A DNA stretch of 47,235 bases, taken from CAZDGV01 sp964505195 (GTDB taxonomy: Bacteria > Bacteroidota > Bacteroidia > Chitinophagales > Chitinophagaceae). Where the stretch lies: assembly GCA_964505195.1 (NCBI GenBank), contig CAZDGV010000010.1, positions 1-47,235 of the forward strand, read 5' to 3'. The position numbers and the translations under genes are program-made. This document shows positions 32,060 through 41,502 of the stretch, piece after piece (position 1 is the stretch's first letter; every line of letters starts with the position of its first letter). The notes under the pieces were generated by a model. It saw only the letters and a list, made by a program, of their open reading frames with translations. It was not told where the DNA came from and did not search any database.

Positions 32060-34150
32060 TTGTCTTCACCCATCGAATACCTGAAAGGGGTTGGTCCGCA
32101 ACGTGCTGAAATGCTCAAAAAAGAACTGAACATTTTCACCTTTGGCGATTTGCTGGAGCATTTCCCTTATCGCCATATCGATCGAACACGCGTTTGGAAA
32201 ATAGGTGAAATCAGTCCTGCTGCTGAATATGTACAGGTGGCCGGCCGACTTGAAACGATGGAAATGATGGGCAGCGGCAAAGGCAAGCGTTTGGTGGCTA
32301 TGCTGCGCGATGATACAGGTATACTAGAACTTGCCTGGTTTCAGGGCATCAGCTGGGTGCAGAAAAAACTGGAAATCGGTCAGCGATATCTCGTCTTTGG
32401 CAAAACAGGATTTTTCATGGGCAAGCCGCAGATGGTGCATCCCGAACTGGAGGGAATGGCTGAAATGAGCAGTGCTGAAAAATCCGTACTGGAACCTGTT
32501 TATCCTAGTACAGAAAAACTAAAAGCCCGCGGACTAAACGGAAGAGCTATTGGCAAACTTACTTCTGCGCTGCTTGCGCAGCTTCACCCCCGCGATGTGC
32601 AGGAAAATTTACCTGCATCGCTCATGGAGGCATTACAGCTTATGCCGCGTTATGATGCATATCGTAACATTCATTTTCCGGTAACACCCCTTATGCAAGA
32701 ACAAGCGGTGTATCGTTTGAAAATGGAAGAATTGCTTATGGCGCAGTTACGCTTGGGAATGATCCGCAGCAGGCGGCACCGATTTTCGCAGGGAGTGGTA
32801 TTTCACAAAGTGGGTACCTTGTTCAATACCTTTTATGAGCAGCATCTCCCCTTTGCACTAACAGGAGCACAAAAAAGAGTGCTCAAAGAAATTCGAAATG
32901 ATACGGCACAGGGCAAGCAAATGAATCGATTGTTGCAGGGAGATGTAGGCAGCGGCAAAACGATTGTGGCAATCATGTGTATGTTGCTAGCAGCCGACAA
33001 TGGTTATCAAAGTTGTATTATGGCGCCTACGGAAATCCTTGCACAGCAGCATTACCAGCAGCTCACGCGCTTACTCAAGCCCCTCTCCCTGGAAGTGGCG
33101 CTGCTAACAGGTGCTACACGCAAGAGTGAACGGATGCGCATTGGCGAAGGACTTACCAATGGCAGCATTCAAATGGTAGTGGGCACCCATGCGCTGATAG
33201 AAGATACGGTGCAGTTTCAGCGGTTAGGACTGGCGGTGATTGATGAGCAACATCGCTTTGGTGTTGCTCAACGTGCTGAGTTGCGCAACAAAGCGCAAGT
33301 GCCGCCACATGTGCTGGTAATGACAGCCACACCCATTCCGCGCACCATGGCTATGACCGCCTATGGCGATCTTGACTGCAGTGTGATGGATGAGTTGCCT
33401 CCAGGCAGAAAGCCCGTTACTACCGTACATCGTTATGAAAATGCGCGTCCTTCCGTAATGGATTTTGTGAGAGGCGAAATCGGCAAAGGACGGCAGGCCT
33501 ATTTCATCTATCCGCTGATTGAAGAAAGTGCCAATGTGGATTATGAAAATCTCATGAAAGGATATGAAGAGGTGAAAGCATTTTTTCCTGAACCCGCTTT
33601 TTATATCAGCATGGTGCATGGGCGACAAAAGCCGGAAGTGAAAGCTACCAACATGGATCGCTTCAAAAGCAACGATACTCAAATCATGGTTTCCACTACG
33701 GTAATTGAAGTAGGAGTGGATGTTCCCAATGCAAGTGTAATGGTGATTGAAAGCGCAGAAAAGTTCGGTCTTTCCCAGTTGCATCAGCTTCGTGGCAGGG
33801 TAGGCCGCGGCAGCGAACAAAGTTTTTGCATTCTTTTAACAGGGCGAAATTTAACGAATGAGGCACGTGAGCGGTTAAAGATCATGTGTGCTACCAACGA
33901 TGGGTTTAAAATAGCCGATAAAGACCTCGAATTGCGGGGTCCCGGTGATATTGAAGGAACCCGGCAAAGCGGAGCGCTGCAATTCAAGCTGGTAAGTTTG
34001 GTGAACGATCAGGATTTACTCGAAAAAGCCAAGCAGCTCGCTGATGCGCTGCTGGATGCCGATCCCGACCTGAGTACTGAGGAGAATATGCTGCTCAAAT
34101 ATCATTTGTCGCTGCAAAAAGGTAAGACCATCTGGAGTACTGTGGCTTAG
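32060..34150 (+). CDS. recG: ATP-dependent DNA helicase RecG
   Basis: Helicase that remodels stalled replication forks and branched DNA. The 696-residue product has the N-terminal wedge/OB domain (about 1-200, including SPIEYLKGVGPQRAEML), Walker A GDVGSGKT (about 295-302), the DEQH box VIDEQHRFGV (about 393), motif III MTATPIPRT, and the C-terminal helicase domain with LRGRVGRGSEQS and the TRG segment GDIEGTRQSGAL. The start codon is TTG: an in-frame TAA lies 16 codons upstream, no ATG lies between, and the N-terminal SPIEYLKGVGP is conserved in the family. Full length. Confidence 0.95.
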   Translation: MSSPIEYLKGVGPQRAEMLKKELNIFTFGDLLEHFPYRHIDRTRVWKIGEISPAAEYVQVAGRLETMEMMGSGKGKRLVAMLRDDTGILELAWFQGISWVQKKLEIGQRYLVFGKTGFFMGKPQMVHPELEGMAEMSSAEKSVLEPVYPSTEKLKARGLNGRAIGKLTSALLAQLHPRDVQENLPASLMEALQLMPRYDAYRNIHFPVTPLMQEQAVYRLKMEELLMAQLRLGMIRSRRHRFSQGVVFHKVGTLFNTFYEQHLPFALTGAQKRVLKEIRNDTAQGKQMNRLLQGDVGSGKTIVAIMCMLLAADNGYQSCIMAPTEILAQQHYQQLTRLLKPLSLEVALLTGATRKSERMRIGEGLTNGSIQMVVGTHALIEDTVQFQRLGLAVIDEQHRFGVAQRAELRNKAQVPPHVLVMTATPIPRTMAMTAYGDLDCSVMDELPPGRKPVTTVHRYENARPSVMDFVRGEIGKGRQAYFIYPLIEESANVDYENLMKGYEEVKAFFPEPAFYISMVHGRQKPEVKATNMDRFKSNDTQIMVSTTVIEVGVDVPNASVMVIESAEKFGLSQLHQLRGRVGRGSEQSFCILLTGRNLTNEARERLKIMCATNDGFKIADKDLELRGPGDIEGTRQSGALQFKLVSLVNDQDLLEKAKQLADALLDADPDLSTEENMLLKYHLSLQKGKTIWSTVA

Positions 34151-34220
34151 TTTAACATACGATAACCCTTAGTCGATTCGTTATAATTGTATATCTTTTG
34201 ATTTTTATTGTTCAAGTCGC

Positions 34221-37200
34221 ATGCAAAAACGCTTTTCTGTCCTTTTTCTTCTCCTTTTCTTGGTTATTAAGGCCGAGGCACAATGGGCATTTACTGAGAA
34301 CAAAGGACAGTGGAATAACGCTGTGCGGTTTCGGGCTTCTTCGGGCAACAGCACCATATTTCTCAACGATGCAGGTTATACGGTGGTAATGAACCATCCT
34401 GACGATTTTAGAAAGATTGCAGAATATGTGCATGGCCATGCTATAGATGCGGCAGCAGGAAAATCCAAAATAGAAGCGCCTCAGCAATTGCGTTCACATG
34501 CTTATCGGGTTTCATTTGAAGGGGCAAGTGCATCGCCCGAGATGGTGTATGAAAAACCATTGGAAGGCTATGAAAACTATTTTATAGGAAATGATCCCGC
34601 AGCCTGGGCAAGTCATTGCAAGCAGTATCAGGCCGTAACCTATAAAAATGTTTATCCCAATATAGATGTGCGCTATTATGTGTTGAATGAGCAACTCAAA
34701 TACGATATCATAGTACATCCCGGAGCAGATCTTTCAAAACTGAAACTACGTTATGAAGGAGCTGATCGATTGAGTATTCGAAATAACGAATTGGTTATTG
34801 GCACTTCTGTAGGCGAAGCAAGGGAGCAGAGCCCTTACACATATCAATATATAGATGGCCGACTGGTTACAGTGAATTGTCGATTTAAAGTGAAAGGCGA
34901 TGAAGTTTCTTTTGATGTAAAAAACTTTGATCGTACCCAAACCTTGATTATCGATCCGGCGTTGATTTTCTTTTCTTACAGCAGAAGTACGGCCGATAAC
35001 TGGGGTTTCACCGCTACTTATGGTCCGGATGGCAGTTTCTATGGAGGTGGTATTGTATTCGGCACGGGATATCCTGTTTCTTCAGGTGCATTTCAAACTG
35101 CCTTTGGTGGTGGTTCAACCTACGATATCGGCATATTGCGTTTAAGTCCGAATGGCCGTAATCGTATTTATGCAACTTATTTAGGCGGCAGCGACAGTGA
35201 CCAGCCACACAGTTTAATTTGCGATGCAGCGGGTAATGTGGTGATTGCTGGAAGAAGCAGATCTTCTAACTATCCCACCACCGTTCCCAATGCAGGGCCG
35301 AACGGAAGCTGGGATATTGTAGTAAGCAAGCTGCGCGCTGATGGTACACAGCTGATCGGTTCAATGAAAATAGGCGGTTCAGCAGACGATGGTGTGAATA
35401 TTTCTGATAACCGACAGGCAGGTACGCAGTCTATTTTGCGCAACTATGGTGATGATGGAAGAAGCGAAGTGATTTTAGATGCCTCTGAAAATATTTTATT
35501 GGCTTCTTGCGCAAGGTCTTCAAACTTCTTTACTCAAAATGGCTTTCAAACAGCCAATGCCGGCTTGCAGGATGGGGTGGTTATGAAACTCAATCCGAAT
35601 GCAAATGGTATTATCTGGAGCACATTGCTCGGTGGTGCGGGCAACGATGCTGCTTTTGTGCTTTCTATTAATCCAACCAATAATGAAATTTATGTAGCAG
35701 GTGGAACCACCAGTACCAGTTTCCCCCTCACGGCAGGAAGCATGTTTCCAACTTATCGGGGCGGTGATGCAGATGGTTATGTGGCTATCCTGCGCGACAA
35801 CGGTAACAGCGTTACACATTTGCGTAGCACCTATCTTGGTACCGATCGTGCTGATATTGTTTACGGTATTCAGTTCGATCAGCTTGGCTTTCCCTATGTA
35901 ATGGGTACCACACTGGGTGCATGGCCAGTTGTTCCCGCCAATGTGGGGTATGTGGATGCCAATGCCCGCCAGTTTATTGCAAAGTTGCAGCCCAATCTTT
36001 CCGGCTTCATTTACTCTACTACTTTCGGTACGCCTGGTGCACTTTCTCCCAATATATCACCTGTTGCTTTTCTGGTTGATCGCTGCGAGAATGTGTATGT
36101 GAGTGGTTGGGGAGGTGATATTAATACGCAGGATGGCTTTGCTTCCGTTGGCACTACCAATATGCGGGTTTCAGCCAATGCTATTCAACGTACCACTGAT
36201 GGCAGCGATTTTTACTTTTTTGTTTTGGAAAAAAATGCGTCCGGGCTTTTATATGCTACTTTTTTTGGACAAAACGGACCGCTGGGCGATCATGTAGATG
36301 GCGGTACCAGTCGCTTTGATCCCAACGGTGTCATTTATCAGGCCATGTGTGCAAACTGTACCCGCGCGGTGAATTTTCCGGGCTCTGCAGGTGTATGGGG
36401 GCAATCTAATGTCGCAACCAGCAACGGACAGTGTAATATGGGTATGGTGAAGATTAGCTTCGACCTGGCAGGCGTAGATGTATCATTGCGTGTTGTGGGT
36501 GATCGACAATTGGATTTTTGCACACCAGCACGCGTTGAATTTACCGATACCTTGCGCATGGCGAAGCAATACATTTGGGTATGGAACGATGGAACGCCCA
36601 ATGATACTACTACCAGTGGAAATCTCATTCATACCTTCAATAGATCCGGGCTGTTTGATGTTAAAGTAATTGGTATTGATAGCACTACCTGTAACATTAA
36701 AGATTCAGCCACGATACGTGTTAACATAACTGTTGATTCGGCGCGTGTTTCTTTTATTTCCCAAAGGCGACAACCCTGCACCAGTCTCACATTCGATTTT
36801 ACCAATACCAGTGATCGTCTCAACTCAGTCGCGAATTTCGGTCCGCGATCTTTTGTGTGGATCTGGGGCGACGGTTCACCCAACGATACGTCGTTTAATG
36901 CAACACATACTTTTCCTGCGCCAGGAACGTATCAAGTGAGACTTAAATTAATTGACCCTAATTTTTGTAACCGAGGCGATTCGGCCAGTATTCTCAATTT
37001 TCAGGTTCAATCTACTATTACCGCAGGGTTTACCGTTGTGAATGGTTGTGCGCCGCTCAGGCCTTCCGTCACCGATCGGTCTTCCGGAGCAAGCACTTAT
37101 TTATGGGTGAGCAGCGACGGACAAAGATCTACTTCCACCTTGCCCAACTTTACTTACAATGTACCGGGGACTTACACAATTGCACAGTATATTTTTAATA

Positions 37201-37772
37201 ATAACAGTTGTAATTTGATCGACTCTGCATTTCGTACAATTACCGTGAATGCAGCACCAGTAGCTGGTTTTCGTTTCAGTCCCATTCCTGCACAGGAAAA
37301 TACACCCACCCGCTTTACAAGCACGGCATCGTCGGATGTAACACGCTGGCTTTGGCGTTTTGGCGATGGCGACTCTTCCACTTTACGCGACCCTTCGCAT
37401 CAGTATTTAAGTACTGGGAATTTCGATGCCTGTCAGGTTGTATTTAATGCTGCCGGCTGCAGCGATACGCTTTGTCAGCAAATACAAAATGTTATCAGCG
37501 TCAGCAATGATCTCCCATCTGCCTTCACGCCCAATGGTGATGGGGTGAATGATGTATTGTATGTACGCGGATTTGGAATTACAAAAATGACATTGCGTAT
37601 TTTTAACCGACAAGGCCTGAAAGTATTTGAAAGTGTTTCGCAAAACATTGGATGGGACGGCACTTTCAAAGGTGTTCCGCAGCCCATGGATGCATATGCT
37701 TATACGCTCGACATTGAGTATTTTACGGGAGAGAAAGTGCGTAAACAGGGAGATGTTACATTAATACGCTAA
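34221..37772 (+). CDS. Large secreted PKD protein with type IX (type B) C-terminal sorting domain
   Basis: A 1183-residue exported protein. Order: signal peptide (MQKRFSVLFLLLFLVIKAEA); an N-terminal domain beginning WAFTENKGQWNNAVRF, of the DUF7948 kind seen before SBBP repeats (to about residue 250); a beta-propeller-like region of repeated segments such as YATYLGGSDSD, SMKIGGSADDG and WSTLLGGAGND (about 250-750); four PKD-like domains (about 752-837, 838-932, 933-1012, 1013-1096), with signs such as WVWNDGTPND and WRFGDGDSST; and a CHU_C/type B sorting domain from about residue 1100 (SAFTPNGDGVNDVLYV to GDVTLIR). It should be secreted by the type IX system and held at the cell surface, in adhesion, gliding or surface-layer roles. 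The PorP/SprF gene 16 bases downstream is the expected partner. Confidence 0.9.
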   Translation: MQKRFSVLFLLLFLVIKAEAQWAFTENKGQWNNAVRFRASSGNSTIFLNDAGYTVVMNHPDDFRKIAEYVHGHAIDAAAGKSKIEAPQQLRSHAYRVSFEGASASPEMVYEKPLEGYENYFIGNDPAAWASHCKQYQAVTYKNVYPNIDVRYYVLNEQLKYDIIVHPGADLSKLKLRYEGADRLSIRNNELVIGTSVGEAREQSPYTYQYIDGRLVTVNCRFKVKGDEVSFDVKNFDRTQTLIIDPALIFFSYSRSTADNWGFTATYGPDGSFYGGGIVFGTGYPVSSGAFQTAFGGGSTYDIGILRLSPNGRNRIYATYLGGSDSDQPHSLICDAAGNVVIAGRSRSSNYPTTVPNAGPNGSWDIVVSKLRADGTQLIGSMKIGGSADDGVNISDNRQAGTQSILRNYGDDGRSEVILDASENILLASCARSSNFFTQNGFQTANAGLQDGVVMKLNPNANGIIWSTLLGGAGNDAAFVLSINPTNNEIYVAGGTTSTSFPLTAGSMFPTYRGGDADGYVAILRDNGNSVTHLRSTYLGTDRADIVYGIQFDQLGFPYVMGTTLGAWPVVPANVGYVDANARQFIAKLQPNLSGFIYSTTFGTPGALSPNISPVAFLVDRCENVYVSGWGGDINTQDGFASVGTTNMRVSANAIQRTTDGSDFYFFVLEKNASGLLYATFFGQNGPLGDHVDGGTSRFDPNGVIYQAMCANCTRAVNFPGSAGVWGQSNVATSNGQCNMGMVKISFDLAGVDVSLRVVGDRQLDFCTPARVEFTDTLRMAKQYIWVWNDGTPNDTTTSGNLIHTFNRSGLFDVKVIGIDSTTCNIKDSATIRVNITVDSARVSFISQRRQPCTSLTFDFTNTSDRLNSVANFGPRSFVWIWGDGSPNDTSFNATHTFPAPGTYQVRLKLIDPNFCNRGDSASILNFQVQSTITAGFTVVNGCAPLRPSVTDRSSGASTYLWVSSDGQRSTSTLPNFTYNVPGTYTIAQYIFNNNSCNLIDSAFRTITVNAAPVAGFRFSPIPAQENTPTRFTSTASSDVTRWLWRFGDGDSSTLRDPSHQYLSTGNFDACQVVFNAAGCSDTLCQQIQNVISVSNDLPSAFTPNGDGVNDVLYVRGFGITKMTLRIFNRQGLKVFESVSQNIGWDGTFKGVPQPMDAYAYTLDIEYFTGEKVRKQGDVTLIR

Positions 37773-37788
37773 AATCATATTGAAATAA

Positions 37789-38826
37789 GTGAACTTAAAA
37801 TCGAAGATATCGCGCTCTAAAGGTTACCATGCTGCTATTATGCTGCTGCTCGTGTGTATGAATGCTGCTGCGCAGGATCTTCATTTTTCGCAGTTCATGA
37901 ATTCTCCGCTTACTACCAATCCCGCCAATGCAGGATTTATTCCGGAAGCCGATTATCGTATTGGCGCAAATTATCGTCAGCAATGGACCTCGATACCTGT
38001 GCCTTACAAAACTATTAGCGTTTGGGGTGATGTTCAGGTGTTTCGGAATCGTTTTGAGAACGGATGGATGGGCGTGGGTGGAGTGATATTGAGTGATGTG
38101 GCGGGTCGCGGAAACCTGCGCTCTAATAAAGTATATGGCTCTGTAGCGTACCATCAAATGCTGGGGCTTAGTAGTCTTTTATCTGCAGGATTTAATGTGG
38201 GTGTTGCCAATAAAAGAGTGGACCTTACCAAGTTTACATTCGATAATCAGTGGAATGGAAAATTCTTTGATGGCGGTATTCCCAGCGGCGAATTTGGGTT
38301 GGTAAATCCCAATACTACTTATTTGGATTTGCAGGTAGGGATGAACTACGCTTATTTCCCCAACGAAAAAACCTATATCAATACAGGCGTTTCGGTGCAG
38401 CATGTAAATGAGCCGGTTGAAACTTTTTTTACCGGGGCCGATAATAAACTTGCACGCAGATATATCGGTTTTTTAAATGGAAGTTTCAAAATGAGCGATA
38501 TGCTCATCCTGAATCCCAACGCGTATTTCAGCTATCAAACCCGCGCTACCGAGCTGGTAATGGGAGGGAATGCAGCATATAATCTTGCCGGTGATGGCAG
38601 TAAAGTACTCATTCTCGGTGCTTATTACCGCCTCAACGATGCAGCCATTGCCATGGCAGGTTTTGAAATGAACAATATCCGCTTCACCCTTACTTACGAT
38701 GCAACCACCAGCCAGCTGCGTAATTTCAACAATGGGGCGGGCGCCTATGAATTCTCTCTTATTCGGAGTGGCTTTTATAATGATTATTTTGGCGATAAAC
38801 GCCAAAGTCTTTGTCCACGTTTTTGA
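37789..38826 (+). CDS. PorP/SprF-family type IX secretion outer-membrane protein
   Basis: A 345-residue outer-membrane beta-barrel protein of the PorP/SprF family, needed for delivery or attachment of type B cargo proteins in type IX secretion. A signal peptide (GYHAAIMLLLVCMNAAAQ) precedes the family start DLHFSQFMNSPLTTNPANAG. Beta strands alternate through to a C-terminal CPRF, with the terminal phenylalanine usual for barrel proteins. The start is GTG 37789; the only nearby in-frame ATG (37840) would leave a very short signal peptide. It begins 16 bases after the sorting-domain protein gene and is probably its dedicated partner, as SprF is for SprB. Confidence 0.9.
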   Translation: MNLKSKISRSKGYHAAIMLLLVCMNAAAQDLHFSQFMNSPLTTNPANAGFIPEADYRIGANYRQQWTSIPVPYKTISVWGDVQVFRNRFENGWMGVGGVILSDVAGRGNLRSNKVYGSVAYHQMLGLSSLLSAGFNVGVANKRVDLTKFTFDNQWNGKFFDGGIPSGEFGLVNPNTTYLDLQVGMNYAYFPNEKTYINTGVSVQHVNEPVETFFTGADNKLARRYIGFLNGSFKMSDMLILNPNAYFSYQTRATELVMGGNAAYNLAGDGSKVLILGAYYRLNDAAIAMAGFEMNNIRFTLTYDATTSQLRNFNNGAGAYEFSLIRSGFYNDYFGDKRQSLCPRF

Positions 38827-38883
38827 TGCCTTTTCATTTTGTTTATCCCTGCTCCTTTCCGAATTTCGTTGAAATTTGCAAGT

Positions 38884-40308
38884 ATGTCGGATCGTACCTA
38901 TGGTAAAGTAACACCGGAACTGGTGTCGCAGCTCAGGCAAATACTGGGTGAAGCGCAGGTGTTCTGCGATGATGAAACCCTTGCTGCCTACGCACATGAT
39001 GAAACGGAAAATCTGCATTTTCTGCCAGAGGTGGTAGTGAAACCAAGCACTACCGAACAAATCAGTGCCATCATGCGGCTTTGTCATGCACATCTTATTC
39101 CCGTTACACCACGCGGTGCGGGCACCGGATTAAGTGGCGGTGCATTACCTCATTTTGGCGGTCTGCTGCTTTCAACAGAAAAACTGAATCGTATTCTGCA
39201 GATCGACGAGCGCAATTTGCAGGTAACAACCGAGCCGGGTGTAATTACAGAAGTACTGATGAATGCAGTAAAGGGAAAAGGATTGTTTTATCCGCCCGAT
39301 CCCAGCAGCAGAGGCAGCTGTTTTATTGGAGGAAATATCGCTGAAAACAGCGGCGGTCCCAAGGCGGTGAAATATGGTGTGGTAAAAGACTATGTGCTCA
39401 ATTTGGAAGTGGTTTTACCTAATGGAGAAGTGATATGGACAGGCGCCAATGTATTGAAAAATTCCACCGGATATAATCTCACACAGCTAATGGTGGGCAG
39501 TGAAGGAACGCTCGGCATTGTTACCAAGATTGTACTGAAACTGCTTCCCTTGCCAACTCATGATCTCCTTATGTTGGTACCTTTTCGTAATCTGGAGCAA
39601 GCCGGAGAGGCAGTTAGTGAAATTTTCAAAGCAGGTTTTGTGCCAAGCGGACTGGAGCTGGTTGAAATTGATGCACTCAAGATTGTAAGTAAAATGGTCG
39701 ATAGCAGTGCAGTGCCTGTAACCGATGATACCGAAGCGCATCTGATTATTGAAGTAGATGGCAACGATCCCGAATTGCTGATGAAAGATATGGAAGCCAT
39801 TGGAAACCTGCTTTCGCAATACGATATTGGTGAAATTTATTTCGCTGATGATGCCAATCAAAAAGCAGAACTATGGAAGCTTCGTCGCCGTGTAGCCGAA
39901 GCTGTAAAACTGCAGGGTTATACGATTGAAGAAGATACCGTGGTGCCACGTGCCGAACTCCCTAAGTTAATTCGAGGGGTAAAGGCACTTGCAAAAACAC
40001 ATGATTTTGAAGTAGTATGCTACGGACATGCAGGCGATGGTAATCTGCACATTCGCATTAAAAAAGAAGGCACGCCCAATAGTTATGGCGATGCTCAGAT
40101 GAACAGTATTTTGCGCGATCTGTTTCAGCTAGTGCATGAGCTGGGCGGTACCATCAGCGGTGAGCATGGCATCGGACTTATTCAAAAAGGATTTATGGAT
40201 GTAGTGTTTGCTGAAGCCAATCTGCGTTTAATGCGTGCGATCAAAAAGGCCTTTGATCCGCAACATATCCTTAACCCCGGTAAAATTTTTGACCTTTCTC
40301 CTTCCTGA
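38884..40308 (+). CDS. FAD-linked oxidase, GlcD/D-lactate dehydrogenase type
   Basis: Flavoenzyme that oxidises a 2-hydroxy acid such as glycolate or D-lactate. The 474-residue product has the PCMH-type FAD domain with GAGTGLSGGALP (about residue 80), PDPSSRGSCFIGGNIAENSG and KYGVVKDYVLNLEVVLPNG, then the C-terminal FAD-oxidase domain with CYGHAGDGNLHIR and the SGEHGIGLIQKGF motif. ATG 38884 (MSDRTYGKVTPEL) is used. It is alone, without GlcE or GlcF, so electrons may go directly to quinone or another carrier. A one-mismatch promoter-like box (GAAATTTG) ends five bases before the ATG. Substrate uncertain. Confidence 0.9.
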   Translation: MSDRTYGKVTPELVSQLRQILGEAQVFCDDETLAAYAHDETENLHFLPEVVVKPSTTEQISAIMRLCHAHLIPVTPRGAGTGLSGGALPHFGGLLLSTEKLNRILQIDERNLQVTTEPGVITEVLMNAVKGKGLFYPPDPSSRGSCFIGGNIAENSGGPKAVKYGVVKDYVLNLEVVLPNGEVIWTGANVLKNSTGYNLTQLMVGSEGTLGIVTKIVLKLLPLPTHDLLMLVPFRNLEQAGEAVSEIFKAGFVPSGLELVEIDALKIVSKMVDSSAVPVTDDTEAHLIIEVDGNDPELLMKDMEAIGNLLSQYDIGEIYFADDANQKAELWKLRRRVAEAVKLQGYTIEEDTVVPRAELPKLIRGVKALAKTHDFEVVCYGHAGDGNLHIRIKKEGTPNSYGDAQMNSILRDLFQLVHELGGTISGEHGIGLIQKGFMDVVFAEANLRLMRAIKKAFDPQHILNPGKIFDLSPS

Positions 40309-40326
40309 TCATTTCAATTGAATGCC

Positions 40327-40902
40327 ATGAATAAATATTTCATTTTTGGTCTGCTCTGTTTTTTGCAGCTCGGTGTGTTTGCGCAAATGCGCAATCAGGA
40401 TATGCCTTCCAGCAGCCGCGAGCAAATTTTTGTAGGCAGCGGGTTGAATCTTGGATTTTTTAATGGACTCATTCTTGGTCTTAACCCCGAAGTAGGTTAT
40501 AGTCTTAACCGTTTCGTAGATGTGGGCATAGCTACCAATCTCACTTACATTACACGTAATTATGGTAATGGCTCCGATCGTCAATTGATTGCCGGTGGCG
40601 GTCCTTATTTGCGTCTCTGGCCCATCAACTCTTTTTTCGCAGGCGGACAATTTGAATACAACTATGTATCATTTAGCAATGTTTCAAACAATGTTGTAAC
40701 CAACCGCATTCGCTTTGGTGCACCCAGTATGCTTGCCGGTATTGGTTATGGAACGCGTTTTGTAGGTCGTTCGCAGTTTTATACCAGCATTATGGTGGAT
40801 GTGCTGAACGATCCACAATCGCCCTATATTGATGCAATGGGAAGAAAAGAGCCTGTTTTCAGAACTGCGTTTACTTTTTACCTGCGTTCGAAGGGAAGAT
40901 AG
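40327..40902 (+). CDS. Exported, probably outer-membrane protein of unknown function
   Basis: A 191-residue protein with a signal peptide (MNKYFIFGLLCFLQLGVFAQ) and a body of alternating polar and hydrophobic strands with many Gly, Asn and Tyr (for example YSLNRFVDVGIATNLTYIT, FFAGGQFEYNYVSFSN). It ends FRTAFTFYLRSKGR. This pattern fits a small outer-membrane beta-barrel. I recognise no family by motif. It starts 18 bases after the GlcD-type gene, and its 3' end overlaps the convergent LOG gene by 32 bases. Confidence 0.7.
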   Translation: MNKYFIFGLLCFLQLGVFAQMRNQDMPSSSREQIFVGSGLNLGFFNGLILGLNPEVGYSLNRFVDVGIATNLTYITRNYGNGSDRQLIAGGGPYLRLWPINSFFAGGQFEYNYVSFSNVSNNVVTNRIRFGAPSMLAGIGYGTRFVGRSQFYTSIMVDVLNDPQSPYIDAMGRKEPVFRTAFTFYLRSKGR

Positions 40903-41419
40903 CATCTGGATCCTCTACCATGTGGATCCGTTGTTCAGGCTTTTCGTATAAAAATCCGCTTACTTCCATTTGTTTTATATGCGCAAGCAGATGCGTGTAG
41001 TATCCTCCGCTGCTTAAAATGTAAATATGCTTGCTGTGAATATTCAGCGTATTCCAGGTGAGCATTTCAAACAACTCATCCAGCGTGCCATATCCGCCGG
41101 GCAATATAACCGCTGCGTCACAGCGCTCGTACATCATACGTTTGCGTGTATGCATATCGGGTACAACAATCAGTTCCGTAATGCCCTCGTGCTGGTGTTC
41201 CCATTGTAATAATATTTCAGGGATTACACCTATCACTTTTCCCCCGCCGGCCATAACAGCATCAGCCAGCGTGCCCATGAGTCCTTTGCTACCGCCGCCA
41301 TATACAAGCGTAATGCCATGCGCTGCAAGCAGCGAACCAAGCTTATGTGCATGCGCTGCATAAATAGGATCATCTCCGCTTTTGGAGCCGCAAAAAACTG
41401 CGATGGACTGGTATTTCAT
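40871..41419 (-). CDS. LOG-family phosphoribohydrolase (cytokinin-activating type)
   Basis: A 182-residue Rossmann-like protein of the TIGR00730/LOG family, which hydrolyses nucleoside 5'-monophosphates to base and ribose phosphate. Signatures: IAVFCGSKSGDDPIY, TLVYGGGSKGLMGTLADAV, MHTRKRMMYERCDA (the RK substrate motif) and PGGYGTLDELFEMLTW (the PGGxGTxxE motif). ATG 41419 (MKYQSIAVFC) is used; the frame is open to 41461. In bacteria this family is usually a purine or AMP nucleosidase; cytokinin production is possible but not shown. Its last 32 bases overlap the 3' end of the convergent outer-membrane-like gene. Confidence 0.93.
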   Translation of the reverse strand: MKYQSIAVFCGSKSGDDPIYAAHAHKLGSLLAAHGITLVYGGGSKGLMGTLADAVMAGGGKVIGVIPEILLQWEHQHEGITELIVVPDMHTRKRMMYERCDAAVILPGGYGTLDELFEMLTWNTLNIHSKHIYILSSGGYYTHLLAHIKQMEVSGFLYEKPEQRIHMVEDPDAIFPSNAGKK

Positions 41420-41502
41420 TTTGCAATATTCGCCGCAATGTAATGAAAACCATGCTCGCATGATTTATTTCTTTATCTTCAAACGCGACAAAAAACTTGC
41501 TT

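Noticed and set aside
33224..33820. 198-codon minus-strand frame opposite recG
   Set aside because: Shadow of the helicase core. No independent features.
38473..39093. 206-codon minus-strand frame spanning the PorP/SprF and GlcD-type gene junction
   Set aside because: It overlaps two certain genes and covers only a short spacer. The translation shows no signal or motif.
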